A DNA stretch of 36,512 nucleotides from Sulfurimonas sp. (GTDB lineage: Bacteria > Campylobacterota > Campylobacteria > Campylobacterales > Sulfurimonadaceae): contig JAMOQK010000055.1 in assembly GCA_027064045.1 (NCBI GenBank), forward strand, positions 1 to 36,512, written 5' to 3'. Shown piece by piece: positions 1 to 9,097 of the stretch. Made by a program: the position numbers and the translations under genes. The stretch's first letter is position 1, and each line of letters starts with the position of its first letter. The notes below the pieces were generated by a model, which had not been told where the DNA came from, did no database searches, and worked only from the letters and a program-made list of their open reading frames with translations.

Positions 1-2985
1 GATGAAGACTCATCAATCACAGTAGATGTACTTGCAAACGATACAGATGGAGATGGAGATTCTTTATCTATCACAGAAATCCAAGGTCAAGATGTAAGCT
101 CTGGTCAAACAGTAGATGTAACAGTAGCTGGAACAGTTGTAGGAACTGCAAATGTGGTAGATGGAAAAGTTGTATTTACTCCAAGTGCAGAGTTACAAGA
201 GATGAATGATGGTCAAAATCAAGATGTAACATTTAGTTATACAGTTTCAGATGGTCATGGTGGAGAAGATACTGCTAATGTAACTGTAAATGTTACTGGG
301 TCTAATGATGGTCCTGTTAATATGAATTTAAGCTATAGCAATATTGGTGCAACTGATGGTAATAATGATTATGGAGATGAAGAAGATCTTGTTGGTAGTA
401 ATGATGCTCAACATCTAAATACAGGTGATGGTGACGATACTATTACTATAGGTGATGATATTGAAACTAGTGACACTGTTGTTAATACAAATGGCGGTGA
501 TGATACTATTACTGTTGGTGATGATTTTGATAACGGAACTATAAATACTGGTACTGGTAACGATACTATTACTGTTGGTGATGATGTGGGTGATGTAAGT
601 GGTAATCAAAGTGCTCATATTAATACTGGTGATGGAGCTGATACAGTTACTGTTGGTGGTGAAGTTATTAATGGTTCTACAATAGATACAGGAGCAGATG
701 ATGATACTGTATCAGTAGCTGATGACATAGAAGGAAATAGCACTATAAATACAGGAACAGGAAATGATAGTGTAACAGTGGGTGATGATTTTGATGATGG
801 AACTATAAATACAGGTACAGGAGATGATACAGTTAATATTGGTGATGACTTAGGTGATACTAATGAGAGTGGAGCTATAGATACAGGTGTAGGCAATGAT
901 ACAGTAACTGTTGGTGGAAATGTACTTAGTGATTCATCAATAGATACAGGAGCAGGAGATGATACATTAGATGTAACTGGTTATGTTGGTAATACCTCTA
1001 CTGTTGATATGGGTGCAGGTGATGATACTATTACTCTTAATAAGATGGGAGACACTACAAATCTTGAAACAGGTTTAGGTAATGATGTTGTTAATCTAAA
1101 TAGAATAGAAGAAGATGCTACCATTGATACAGGCGCAGGAGATGATACAGTTACTTTAACTGATGTAAGTTCAGGTTTTGATAATGGAAGTGTTAATCTT
1201 GGTTCAGGTAACGATACTCTTACTATAAATGATTCTTTAAGTGGAACTGATGCAAAATTTGTTGGTGGTGAAGGTCAAGATAGTTTAGTTCTAAATGGTG
1301 TAAGTAGAGGTGATTGGGATAGTGGTGTTAGTGATAACTTCAATGGTTTTGAAAATGTAACATTTTCAGATGGTTCTACTATAGATGTAGCATCTGCCCC
1401 TACGCTTAGTATGAGTGTTGGTGATGCAGTAGTAACAGATAACTCTTCAAATAATAATTCTAATCAAAATACTGGAAATGATAATTCAAGTACTCCAGAT
1501 ATGAGTGGTGCAAATAATCATGGTAATGGAGATAACAATTGGGATAAAAGTCAATTGTCTAATGGTTATGATACTGCAGTTTATGGTGATGGAGATAGTG
1601 ATTATTCTGAACTTAATGCTGGAAATGGTAATGATAATATTACTCTTGGTGATGGTTGGAATCAAGTAGAAGTTGGAAACGGTAATGATACATTAGTTAT
1701 GGGTGATGGTGGTCATGCTATTGATTTAGGAAAAGGTGATGATACGGCAACTATAGGTGATGGTACAAGCTCTTGGGATGCAATAAAAGCTGGTGACGGG
1801 GATGATACCGTTGTTGCAGGAGATAGCTTTGAATCTATTGATGCAGGTAAAGGAAACGATAATATTACTGTTGGTGATGGTGCTAAAAATATCAAACTAG
1901 GTGATGGAGATGATACTTTAAACGCTGGTGATTCTGTATCTGGTTGGACAGAAATAGATGGTGGAAAAGGTGATGACACCATGACTATAGGTGATGACTG
2001 GACTAAAGTTAAAGGTGGAGATGGAAACGATACTGTTATTTTCAAAGGTGATGAAGCTGATTATACTGTAGGAAATAAATGGGGTAATGATTATGTAGAA
2101 AATAATGAAACTGGAAATATCACTTGGCTTGATAGTGTTGAAAATGTACAATTTGGTGGAACAGATGCTTCTGCATCTGGCCAAACAATTTCATCTTATG
2201 ACTATCCAGTTACACTAAATGCAGATGGTAATGGACTATCTGATATAACACTTACTAATTTACCACAAGGTGCAACACTTCAAGATAGTCAGGGAAATGA
2301 AATTTCTGGAGATAATAGTGTATATACTATACCAACTGATGTGAATGGAGATGCAACAATAATACTTAGCAGTGATAGTGAGTTAAGTCCTGCTGCACTA
2401 AATAGTATGAGTGCAAGTGTAACCTCTACAGAAGAAAATGGTGGAGATACAGCAACTGCAACAACAACTGCTGATATAGAGGTAACAGGTGATGAAACAG
2501 CTGAGAGTATTACTGGAACAGATGCTAATGAAACTATAGATGGTGGAGCTGGTGCAGATACAATAGATGCTGGAGCTGGAAATGATGATATTGCTTTTGA
2601 TGTAGCAGACGCTTCAGTAGATGGTGGAACTGGTTTTGATACGCTTATTTTAGATGTTGATGATGCAAGTGTTGATTTTACTGCATTAACTGATGATAGT
2701 ATAAATAATATAGAATCTATTGATTTAGGTACAGGTACTCAAAATATTTCTCTTAATATTAGTGATGTTCTTGATGTAACTGATACAGATAATATTCTCC
2801 GAATAGATGGTGATAGTAGTGATAGTATTGATTTAAATACTCAGGGTGATGATGCTGAATGGACTTTAGGTGACTTTAAAACTGATACTGAAACAGGAGC
2901 TAATTATCAAGAGTTTACTGGTCAAGTTGAAGGACAAGATGTTTCTTTAGAAATTAACACGGATATTCATATTGATGAGAGTTGA
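1..2985 (+). CDS. RTX/beta-roll type I secreted protein, 3' part (5' end outside window)
   Basis: The frame is open from base 1, so the start lies upstream; about 994 residues are visible. The first ~100 residues resemble a VCBS/cadherin-like adhesin module (ANDTDGDGD, then FTPSAE and YTVSDGHGG). Bases ~400-1260 encode about a dozen 20-24-residue repeats carrying a G-x-G-N/D-D-T core, and bases ~1610-2045 encode a second array with an 18-residue period, as expected for two RTX nonapeptides per beta-roll turn. An Asn/Ser/Gly-rich linker at ~1430-1560 separates the arrays. After an Ig-like stretch come classical RTX nonapeptides (GGAGADTID) at ~2540-2590 and a Leu/Ile/Asp-rich C-terminus (~2640-2985) of the type I secretion target type. 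The protein is extremely acidic with almost no cysteine, typical of calcium-folded surface adhesins. A type I exporter operon lies directly downstream on the other strand. Adhesin is the best guess; an enzymatic domain upstream cannot be excluded. Confidence 0.88.
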   Translation, partial: DEDSSITVDVLANDTDGDGDSLSITEIQGQDVSSGQTVDVTVAGTVVGTANVVDGKVVFTPSAELQEMNDGQNQDVTFSYTVSDGHGGEDTANVTVNVTGSNDGPVNMNLSYSNIGATDGNNDYGDEEDLVGSNDAQHLNTGDGDDTITIGDDIETSDTVVNTNGGDDTITVGDDFDNGTINTGTGNDTITVGDDVGDVSGNQSAHINTGDGADTVTVGGEVINGSTIDTGADDDTVSVADDIEGNSTINTGTGNDSVTVGDDFDDGTINTGTGDDTVNIGDDLGDTNESGAIDTGVGNDTVTVGGNVLSDSSIDTGAGDDTLDVTGYVGNTSTVDMGAGDDTITLNKMGDTTNLETGLGNDVVNLNRIEEDATIDTGAGDDTVTLTDVSSGFDNGSVNLGSGNDTLTINDSLSGTDAKFVGGEGQDSLVLNGVSRGDWDSGVSDNFNGFENVTFSDGSTIDVASAPTLSMSVGDAVVTDNSSNNNSNQNTGNDNSSTPDMSGANNHGNGDNNWDKSQLSNGYDTAVYGDGDSDYSELNAGNGNDNITLGDGWNQVEVGNGNDTLVMGDGGHAIDLGKGDDTATIGDGTSSWDAIKAGDGDDTVVAGDSFESIDAGKGNDNITVGDGAKNIKLGDGDDTLNAGDSVSGWTEIDGGKGDDTMTIGDDWTKVKGGDGNDTVIFKGDEADYTVGNKWGNDYVENNETGNITWLDSVENVQFGGTDASASGQTISSYDYPVTLNADGNGLSDITLTNLPQGATLQDSQGNEISGDNSVYTIPTDVNGDATIILSSDSELSPAALNSMSASVTSTEENGGDTATATTTADIEVTGDETAESITGTDANETIDGGAGADTIDAGAGNDDIAFDVADASVDGGTGFDTLILDVDDASVDFTALTDDSINNIESIDLGTGTQNISLNISDVLDVTDTDNILRIDGDSSDSIDLNTQGDDAEWTLGDFKTDTETGANYQEFTGQVEGQDVSLEINTDIHIDES

Positions 2986-2990
2986 TAACT

Positions 2991-3025
2991 ATATGGCATG
3001 TGGGGGTTAATCCCACATGCCATAT
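2991..3025. terminator. Perfect 14-bp inverted repeat between convergent genes, built from two CCACATGCCA copies
   Basis: The arms at 2991-3004 (ATATGGCATGTGGG) and 3012-3025 are exact reverse complements around a 7-base loop. The hairpin sits 6 bases after the RTX stop codon and 9 bases before the end of the opposite-strand regulator, so it probably ends transcription in both directions. There is no T-tract on either side, so it is not a canonical intrinsic terminator. Each arm contains the over-represented 10-mer. Paired uptake sequences in gene-end hairpins are well known in Neisseria and Haemophilus. Confidence 0.7.
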
Positions 3026-3033
3026 AGATGAAG

Positions 3034-3642
3034 TTATTTTAAAAGTAAGATTAAAGAGACTCTGTCATTAACATGGAGTTTCTCAAATATAGAAGTTATA
3101 TGTGCTTTTACTGTTCTTGTAGTTATGTTTAGTTTTGATGCGATGGCATCATTGGTAAAGCCTTCTAGTACTAGATATACAACTTTATTCTCTTTTTCTG
3201 TTAGTTTTTCTTTTATGAGTTTGTTTGATTCTTGTGGTAATACTGGTTTATCGCTAGTATTTGCCAAAGAGGCTGTAAGTTCTGGGTAAGTCCATATTTT
3301 CCCATCACTTACTGTATCTATCATTTGTAGATAGTGGTGTTTTAACATTCTTGAATTTCCATATGCTTTTACACCATGAGATATTAACATTTTTCCATTT
3401 GTAATAGCTGGAACTCTTTCAAGTACAATTACATTTTTTGGTAAAGTATTTGATGATATTAGTTTATTTATATCTTTTGCAACACTATCATAATCAGCTA
3501 CTAAAATATATTCACAATCTGATTTATTTATCCACTTTAGCAGTAGATTTATATCTTCAAATTTAAGTGATTCTCTTTTACTATCTCGTCTTTGAAATTC
3601 ACTTAAGACATTCATATCTAAGCTAAAATAAATAATCTTCAT
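3034..3642 (-). CDS. LuxR-type (NarL/FixJ-like) response regulator
   Basis: This is a transcriptional regulator of about 202 residues. The last ~65 residues form a LuxR-type helix-turn-helix (LTEKENKVVYLVLEG, then TNDAIASKLNITTRTVKAHI). The N-terminal half has the alternating strand/helix look of a receiver domain, with an Asp-rich strand end (ILVADYDS) where a phospho-acceptor might be, but the usual acidic pocket is not clear and phosphorylation is uncertain. I place the start at ATG 3642, seven codons inside the longest frame, because GGAGAG precedes it at good spacing and the HlyD stop TAA ends one base before it, which implies translational coupling. As last gene of the secretion operon it may regulate the exporter, the RTX gene or adhesion; that target is inferred from position only. 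Confidence 0.85.
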   Translation of the reverse strand: MKIIYFSLDMNVLSEFQRRDSKRESLKFEDINLLLKWINKSDCEYILVADYDSVAKDINKLISSNTLPKNVIVLERVPAITNGKMLISHGVKAYGNSRMLKHHYLQMIDTVSDGKIWTYPELTASLANTSDKPVLPQESNKLIKEKLTEKENKVVYLVLEGFTNDAIASKLNITTRTVKAHITSIFEKLHVNDRVSLILLLK

Positions 3643-3643
3643 A

Positions 3644-4990
3644 TTATCTCTCCGAAAATACATATTGTTTAGATTTTAGTATAGGTTTTAAAATATATTG
3701 CAAAACAGTTTTTTTACCAGTAACTATATCTACATTTACGGTCATACCAGGGATAATTTTTAGTGGGTGTTCTTTTGTTCCTAGGTAATTTTTATCTGTT
3801 TGTATATGTATGAGATAAAAAGTATTTTCTTTTTTATCTGTTATAGTGTCTGGAGATATATTTACAACATGCCCAATAAGTCCACCGTGGATAGCATAAT
3901 CATAAGCAGATACTTTGATTTTAGCTTCTGCACCCGGATGTATAAAAGCGATGTCGCTTGGTTTGATTTTTACTTCTAAATAAAGTTTTTTATTGCTAGG
4001 TACTATCTCAACTAAATCTGCTCCTGGTTTGATAACTCCACCTACTGTATGAACAAAAAGTGTTTGAACAATCCCATTTACAGGTGATTTTACCATAGTT
4101 CTATTGACCTGATCGCTAAGTGCAATTTGTTGTGTTTGAAGTCTTGAAAGTTCTGCTGTTACTTCATTTAACTCTTTTTTAGCAGTATTTATAAAAAGTT
4201 GTTTAGCCTCTATCCTTTTTTGTCTATACTCTTTTATGGCAGATTCAAGGCGAGGTAGTGAAAGTTGGGCTCCCTCTATTTTATTTTCTATGTCGTTAGC
4301 TTCCCTTTTCAATTTTAAGAAATCAACTTTAGACTTAACACCCTCTTTTACCATTGGAGCAGTCATACCTATCTCTTCAGTTACAAATTCTAAAGATTTT
4401 TTAAGTGAGTTGATTTTAGCTTGAGCTTCTTTATACTCTTGTTTTTTTTGTTCAATTTGTTGAACAATAGAGTTGTCTTTTGCCATCATCTCAATCTGAT
4501 TTGATTTATATAATCTTTGTGCTAATTCTAATTGTTTTTTAAGTTCTGCATTGTCTGTTTGTATCATCTTGAATGGTTTTTGATATGATTCAGCTTCTAG
4601 TCTTATTTGTTTAGCTTTTAGTTCATGAAACTTCATTTTGTTGGTTAGAGAAGTTGAAGTTGATTTTGCATTATTGATTTTTAAAATAACTTCCCCCTTT
4701 TTTACTAAATCTCCCTCTTTTACCAAAATAGCTTCAACAATCCCTCCCTCGAGATTTTGGATAATCTGATTTTGTCCATAGGGTATAACTTTACCATCTC
4801 CCCTTGTGATTTCATCTATCTCTGCAAATGAAGCCCACAATATAAATAAAAATATACTCAGCAACCATATTTTTAGAACTTTGCTAATCCTAGATGGTGT
4901 TCTTTGTAGTACAGCGGCACTCAGTGAGTTCATAAAACTATAATCGTTTTCAGTATATTCTATAGGTTTATTCGTTTTTTTAGGATTCAA
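3644..4990 (-). CDS. HlyD-family type I secretion periplasmic adaptor
   Basis: The membrane fusion protein linking the inner-membrane ABC transporter to the outer-membrane channel, 448 residues from the chosen start. One transmembrane helix lies at ~38-57 (IWLLSIFLFILWASFAEI). A lipoyl/barrel-sandwich half-motif follows (QNLEGGIVEAILVKEGDLV), then a long coiled-coil hairpin rich in Lys, Glu and Gln, the second half-motif (VKSPVNGIVQTL) and a C-terminal beta-barrel segment ending in PGMTVNVDIVTGKK. This is the classic HlyD/LapC order and length. The longest frame begins at 5041, but GGAGG lies seven bases before a TTG at 4990, so I take that TTG as start. It overlaps the end of the ABC gene by 11 bases, which suggests coupled translation. 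Confidence 0.92.
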   Translation of the reverse strand: MNPKKTNKPIEYTENDYSFMNSLSAAVLQRTPSRISKVLKIWLLSIFLFILWASFAEIDEITRGDGKVIPYGQNQIIQNLEGGIVEAILVKEGDLVKKGEVILKINNAKSTSTSLTNKMKFHELKAKQIRLEAESYQKPFKMIQTDNAELKKQLELAQRLYKSNQIEMMAKDNSIVQQIEQKKQEYKEAQAKINSLKKSLEFVTEEIGMTAPMVKEGVKSKVDFLKLKREANDIENKIEGAQLSLPRLESAIKEYRQKRIEAKQLFINTAKKELNEVTAELSRLQTQQIALSDQVNRTMVKSPVNGIVQTLFVHTVGGVIKPGADLVEIVPSNKKLYLEVKIKPSDIAFIHPGAEAKIKVSAYDYAIHGGLIGHVVNISPDTITDKKENTFYLIHIQTDKNYLGTKEHPLKIIPGMTVNVDIVTGKKTVLQYILKPILKSKQYVFSER

Positions 4991-7148
4991 TTTTTTTTCC
5001 TCCACCTTGTAGTTTTTTAAGAGCATCCTCTTTTGGTGCATCTATAAATATTCTACCCTCATTCATAACTATAACTCTCTCCACAATTTTTAAAAGTGTC
5101 ATTTTTTGTGTTACTAGTAGTGAGGTTTTATTTTTTAAGTTTTTATCTAGGCTATCAAGTAATTTTGCTTCTGTTATTTGATCCATAGCATTACTTGGTT
5201 CATCCATAAGCATTACAGGGCTATTAAGTAAAAATGCACGAGCAATACCTATACTTTGTTTTTGTCCACCTGAGAGACCTTGACCCCTTTCACCAATAGG
5301 CATCTCATATCCTTTAGGATGTTTTTTTATAAATTCTGATGTTCCACTTATTTGAGCAGCTTTTATCATAGCCGCATCACTGGCATGTGTGGCTCTATAT
5401 ATAATGTTATCTTTTACTGTTCCACGAAATAGCATTACATCTTGAGATACATAACTCATGTTTTTTCTTAAATCAGCTGGGTCAATCTGTTTTATATCTA
5501 TACCATCTATAAGAATTTGCCCAGAATCTGGTTCATATAAGCCTAAAATTAGTTTTGCGATAGTACTTTTTCCACTTCCAATACGACCAATAATAGCTAC
5601 ATGTTCCCCTGGATTTATAACAAATGAAACATTTTTTAAAGCTGGAACTTCTGTATTTGGGTAGGAAAAAGTTACATCTATAAACTCTATATGACCACTA
5701 AAGTCAGGTCTTTCAACAAATTTTTTGCCTTGTGGTCTTTCACTTGGTTGAGTGATAATATCGTTTAGTGTTTCATAAGAAGTTTTTGTATCTTCATAGT
5801 TAGTCATAAGCCCTGCAACCTGTCCCATAGGCGCTAGAGTTCGCCCTGTAAGTATTACAATAGCGATAAGTCCCCCCATAGATAGCTCAAACTTTTGTAT
5901 GAGATATACACCATATATGATAATCATAACAGTATTTAATTGGATTAGCAGCTGTGTTATGGTTGGTATGGAGGCTGAAATCATGCGAGATTTTAAACTT
6001 TTTGTAGCAATTTCTCCAGTTGATTCTTCCCACTTCCATTGTACTTGGTTGAGTGTTCCTAGTGTTTTTAGTGTTTCTATGTTATTTAGAGTTTCTATAA
6101 GGATTGAACTTTTTTTAGCACTTGCTTCATGCGTACTTTCAATACTGGCTCGAAGAGGTTTTTTAATAAAAAAAGCATAGCCTAAAATGAGAAGTATAGT
6201 TGTTATTGGGATTAAAACTATGCTACCACCTATATAAGCAATGACAAATAAAAATATAATTGCAAAAGGTATATCTATAATTGCAGCCATGGTAGCATTG
6301 GTTAAAAAACTTCTTATAGAATCAAAATCTTTTAAGTTACTTGCAAAAGAGCCAACAGATGCTGGATGATTTGCCATCTTTAAATCAAGCACTTTTTCAA
6401 AGATGATAGAGGACATAATGATGTCACTTTTTTTAGCAGCACTCTCAAGTAAATATGTACGGGTAAATTTTAAAAATGTGTCTAATAGATAAACAATACT
6501 CACCCCAATGGCAAACACCCAAAGTGTTTCTATGGCATTGTTGGGGATAACTCTATCATAAACATTCATAGTAAATAAAGGGGATGCCAAAACGAATAGG
6601 TTTATAAGTAATGAAGCATATAAAACATCTTTATATACACTACTAGAGAGTTTGAGTGTACTCCAAAACCAATGTTTTTGATTGAGATGCAATGTTCTTG
6701 AATTTTCATCTTCATACTCAAAAGCTTTTTTAACCATAAAACCAAAACCAATATACTCATCTTCAAGTATATCCATATCCACCCATTGCTCAATAGCTTC
6801 TTCAGCCGGCATGATGATTTTCACTTGTGTTCCATCTTTGCTAAAACTATCTAATATACAAGCAGTTTGATTTGATAGTAAAATTATCATAGGAAGCTGT
6901 AAAGGTGAGATTTGTGAGAGTGGTCTTCTAATAATTGAAGATTTAAGACCAGCCCTTTGAGCTGCACGAGAAAAAAGACCTTTTGCATTGTTGATGGAAA
7001 AAAGTTCTGGAGCTTCTGCACCAGGCTCTATCGGCAAACCAGCAGTTAATGCTTCTGCTGAGAAAGGTTTGTGGTAGAGTTTAGTAAAGATTACTAAACA
7101 ATCTAGCAAGGCATCCATTCTTAGGTTGTCAGCATTTTCTATAAGCAT
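4980..7148 (-). CDS. Type I secretion ABC transporter (LapB/LssB-like permease-ATPase)
   Basis: A 722-residue inner-membrane exporter that should power secretion of the RTX protein. Residues ~1-130 resemble a C39 peptidase-like domain, but the catalytic Cys/His pattern is not evident, as in exporters that bind rather than cleave an unprocessed RTX substrate. Residues ~165-440 hold the membrane domain with several hydrophobic helices. The nucleotide-binding domain has Walker A (GRIGSGKST, ~522), the signature LSGGQKQS (~626) and Walker B (VMLMDEPSNAMD, ~648). The start ATG has AGAGG upstream. It lies 11 bases after the TolC-like gene and overlaps the HlyD gene, so the four genes form one operon. 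Substrate assignment rests on the neighbouring RTX gene. Confidence 0.94.
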   Translation of the reverse strand: MLIENADNLRMDALLDCLVIFTKLYHKPFSAEALTAGLPIEPGAEAPELFSINNAKGLFSRAAQRAGLKSSIIRRPLSQISPLQLPMIILLSNQTACILDSFSKDGTQVKIIMPAEEAIEQWVDMDILEDEYIGFGFMVKKAFEYEDENSRTLHLNQKHWFWSTLKLSSSVYKDVLYASLLINLFVLASPLFTMNVYDRVIPNNAIETLWVFAIGVSIVYLLDTFLKFTRTYLLESAAKKSDIIMSSIIFEKVLDLKMANHPASVGSFASNLKDFDSIRSFLTNATMAAIIDIPFAIIFLFVIAYIGGSIVLIPITTILLILGYAFFIKKPLRASIESTHEASAKKSSILIETLNNIETLKTLGTLNQVQWKWEESTGEIATKSLKSRMISASIPTITQLLIQLNTVMIIIYGVYLIQKFELSMGGLIAIVILTGRTLAPMGQVAGLMTNYEDTKTSYETLNDIITQPSERPQGKKFVERPDFSGHIEFIDVTFSYPNTEVPALKNVSFVINPGEHVAIIGRIGSGKSTIAKLILGLYEPDSGQILIDGIDIKQIDPADLRKNMSYVSQDVMLFRGTVKDNIIYRATHASDAAMIKAAQISGTSEFIKKHPKGYEMPIGERGQGLSGGQKQSIGIARAFLLNSPVMLMDEPSNAMDQITEAKLLDSLDKNLKNKTSLLVTQKMTLLKIVERVIVMNEGRIFIDAPKEDALKKLQGGGKKIES

Positions 7149-7159
7149 ATTTTAATCCT

Positions 7160-8998
7160 CTACTTTTTTAATTTTCTAACGATTATATCAACACGATTAT
7201 TTTTTGCCATAGAACTCTCACTTTCATCACTAAACATTGGAGCATCTATAGATTTTGCATATGTATTTATTTGATTTTCAATAGCACCTGCTTGTACCAG
7301 TTTTTCTTTGATTGTGTCAGCTCTTTTTTGAGAAAGTTCTAAAGCATTTTTTGGTGTGATGTTGTCATCATCTACATTTCCTAAAACTTCAAATTTTATG
7401 TTAGTAAGTCCATAAGGTTTTAATTGTTTTATCAACTCATTTACCCTTTTTTGACCTTCTTCTGTTAAGTTTGAAGTTAAACCATAAAATAAAAATCCAC
7501 TATACCTTTCTATCCTTTGAGTATCATTATATATAGTTTTACATCCATATAGGTTTTTCATATCCTTAGTAAGGGAGTTATTGCATATATCTTGTTCATC
7601 AACGATTAAATCTTTATCTCTATCATAAACTACTGGAAGGACATCATTGTTTTTTGGTGTTTGAGCTTTTAAGCCAACATTTGCATAAACATCTTCACCA
7701 CCAGCAACAGTGTTAACTAAAATACCCATCGCATCTAAAATTCTATATTTTGCAAAAAGCATACTGTATTGTGTATTTATAATTTGAGATTTTGCTCCTA
7801 TAAAATCGTTTTGAGCAGATAATAAATCTAGGAGTGTACGCCTTCCTAAATCATATTCCTTTGTATAAAGAGTGAGAGTTTTAAGAGAGAATTTTTTGTA
7901 GTCTTTTAGGTGTTTTAGTTGATTAGCAAGTTCTTGGTTTGCTACCCATGCGAGATTTATATTTTCTATAACTTTTCTTCTTAAATCATTTTTAGTTTGA
8001 ACTTCTTGGTGAATTTGACTTACACTTTTTTGTAGTCCTGAAGAGTCAGAAAAACCGTTAAAAAAGTTGTATCTTAGATAAGCCATCGCTTTAAAACGAT
8101 TATCCGTCCCCTCAGAAGCACTTAAATTTTTATTTATAGATTCTGATATTTCTATATCTATGCGTGGGTAAAAGGGTGATTTTCTCTCTTTATATCGCTC
8201 TTGAGCTAGTTTTATGTTGTATTTACTAACTAAAAGTGATGGGTTATGTTTTATTGCATATTGAGTTGCTTCTTCTAGTGTGTCTGGAAATGTTATATCT
8301 AGTGAAGGTTTAACCATATCCTTAGCTTGAAGGTATCTACCCAAAACTCGTTGCATATTATATTGTGCATTTTTAAGGGAATTTTCTTCAACAGCATAGT
8401 TTGCTTCTGCAAGAGCTAATGATGATTCTATTTTATTTACTTCTGAGAGGGTTGTTAAACCAGCTTCATATAGTTTTTGAACTTTTTTGAAAATCTCTTT
8501 GTCAATATCAACATTTTCTTTAGCGGTTTGTAATAATTCTGTTTGTTTAAGAACTTCTAAATATTTATTTACTGTTTCAAAAGAGGTTGTATTTGCCTTT
8601 TCTATATAGCTATACGCTGCTGATATAGTTCTGTTTTGTTGCTGTGATACTTGAGCTGTTGTGGCAAAACCATTAAATAAATTTTGAGTATATGTGAGAG
8701 AATTTTGATATACACTCAGACCTAAAGAATCTATACCATTACCTTTGTGGTCTTTTAGTGTTGTTTGATTATCCCAGTTTTTTCTTTGAGTGTTTTCATA
8801 ACCTACTCCTAGTGAAAGATCCAATTTAGGATAGTAACCAGCTTTTGCATTTGTGATGTCTTCTTTTGTTGAATTGTAGTTTTTTAATCTTTCTAGTACA
8901 GTAGGGTTAGTCGATAAAACTTCTTTTAGAGTTGTTTGTAAATCTTGAGCATTTAGTGTTGAGAGTATAGAGAGTGTAATCAATAGTTTTTTTTTCAT
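7160..8998 (-). CDS. TolC-family outer-membrane channel fused to a C-terminal OmpA-like domain
   Basis: The outer-membrane component of the type I system, 612 residues against the roughly 420-480 usual for TolC/LapE proteins. A signal peptide is visible (KKKLLITLSILSTLNAQ, cleavage near residue 17). Residues ~18-430 are a TolC-type duplicated alpha/beta barrel, with TYTQNLFNGFATTAQV and LRYNFFNGFSDSSGL as the two matching strand motifs. Then follow a calcium-binding TSP3-like Asp-rich stretch (DRDKDLIVDEQDIC, ~452) and an OmpA-like peptidoglycan-binding domain (LSQKRADTIKEKLVQAGA to NNRVDIIV, ~480-612). The fusion would anchor the export channel to the cell wall. It is the first gene of the operon; GGAAAG precedes the ATG. 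Confidence 0.9.
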   Translation of the reverse strand: MKKKLLITLSILSTLNAQDLQTTLKEVLSTNPTVLERLKNYNSTKEDITNAKAGYYPKLDLSLGVGYENTQRKNWDNQTTLKDHKGNGIDSLGLSVYQNSLTYTQNLFNGFATTAQVSQQQNRTISAAYSYIEKANTTSFETVNKYLEVLKQTELLQTAKENVDIDKEIFKKVQKLYEAGLTTLSEVNKIESSLALAEANYAVEENSLKNAQYNMQRVLGRYLQAKDMVKPSLDITFPDTLEEATQYAIKHNPSLLVSKYNIKLAQERYKERKSPFYPRIDIEISESINKNLSASEGTDNRFKAMAYLRYNFFNGFSDSSGLQKSVSQIHQEVQTKNDLRRKVIENINLAWVANQELANQLKHLKDYKKFSLKTLTLYTKEYDLGRRTLLDLLSAQNDFIGAKSQIINTQYSMLFAKYRILDAMGILVNTVAGGEDVYANVGLKAQTPKNNDVLPVVYDRDKDLIVDEQDICNNSLTKDMKNLYGCKTIYNDTQRIERYSGFLFYGLTSNLTEEGQKRVNELIKQLKPYGLTNIKFEVLGNVDDDNITPKNALELSQKRADTIKEKLVQAGAIENQINTYAKSIDAPMFSDESESSMAKNNRVDIIVRKLKK

Positions 8999-9072
8999 AA
9001 ATCTTTCCAGTCTTAATCTTGGATATTGTATTTAACACTTTGTTAACATTTCCTTAATAAGTGTCTATATGA

Positions 9073-9078
9073 TATAAT
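9073..9078 (+). promoter_or_regulatory. -10 box TATAAT upstream of the palindromic element and mutS7
   Basis: The context GATATAATTG matches the -10 boxes of other genes in this window. Transcription should start near 9085, just before the 268-bp palindrome, which would therefore be part of the mutS7 leader. Without the palindrome the box would lie about 47 bases from the mutS7 start, a normal promoter distance. No clear -35 is visible. Confidence 0.45.
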
Positions 9079-9097
9079 TGTGTTGCTATTTTGCTGT

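Noticed and set aside
400..1260. Periodic repeats that could be taken for a CRISPR array or tandem DNA repeat.
   Set aside because: The period follows codons, varies between 60 and 72 bases and drifts at synonymous positions; repeats and spacers are not distinct. They are protein repeats.
415..2184. Several long minus-strand open frames under the RTX repeats.
   Set aside because: They follow from the repeated GATGAT/ACT codons of the sense gene; they are Ser/Pro/Val-rich shadows without start signals.
4991..5041. A 17-residue longer N-terminus for the HlyD-like protein.
   Set aside because: It would lie entirely inside the ABC transporter end, and the GGAGG with a TTG seven bases on marks a better start.
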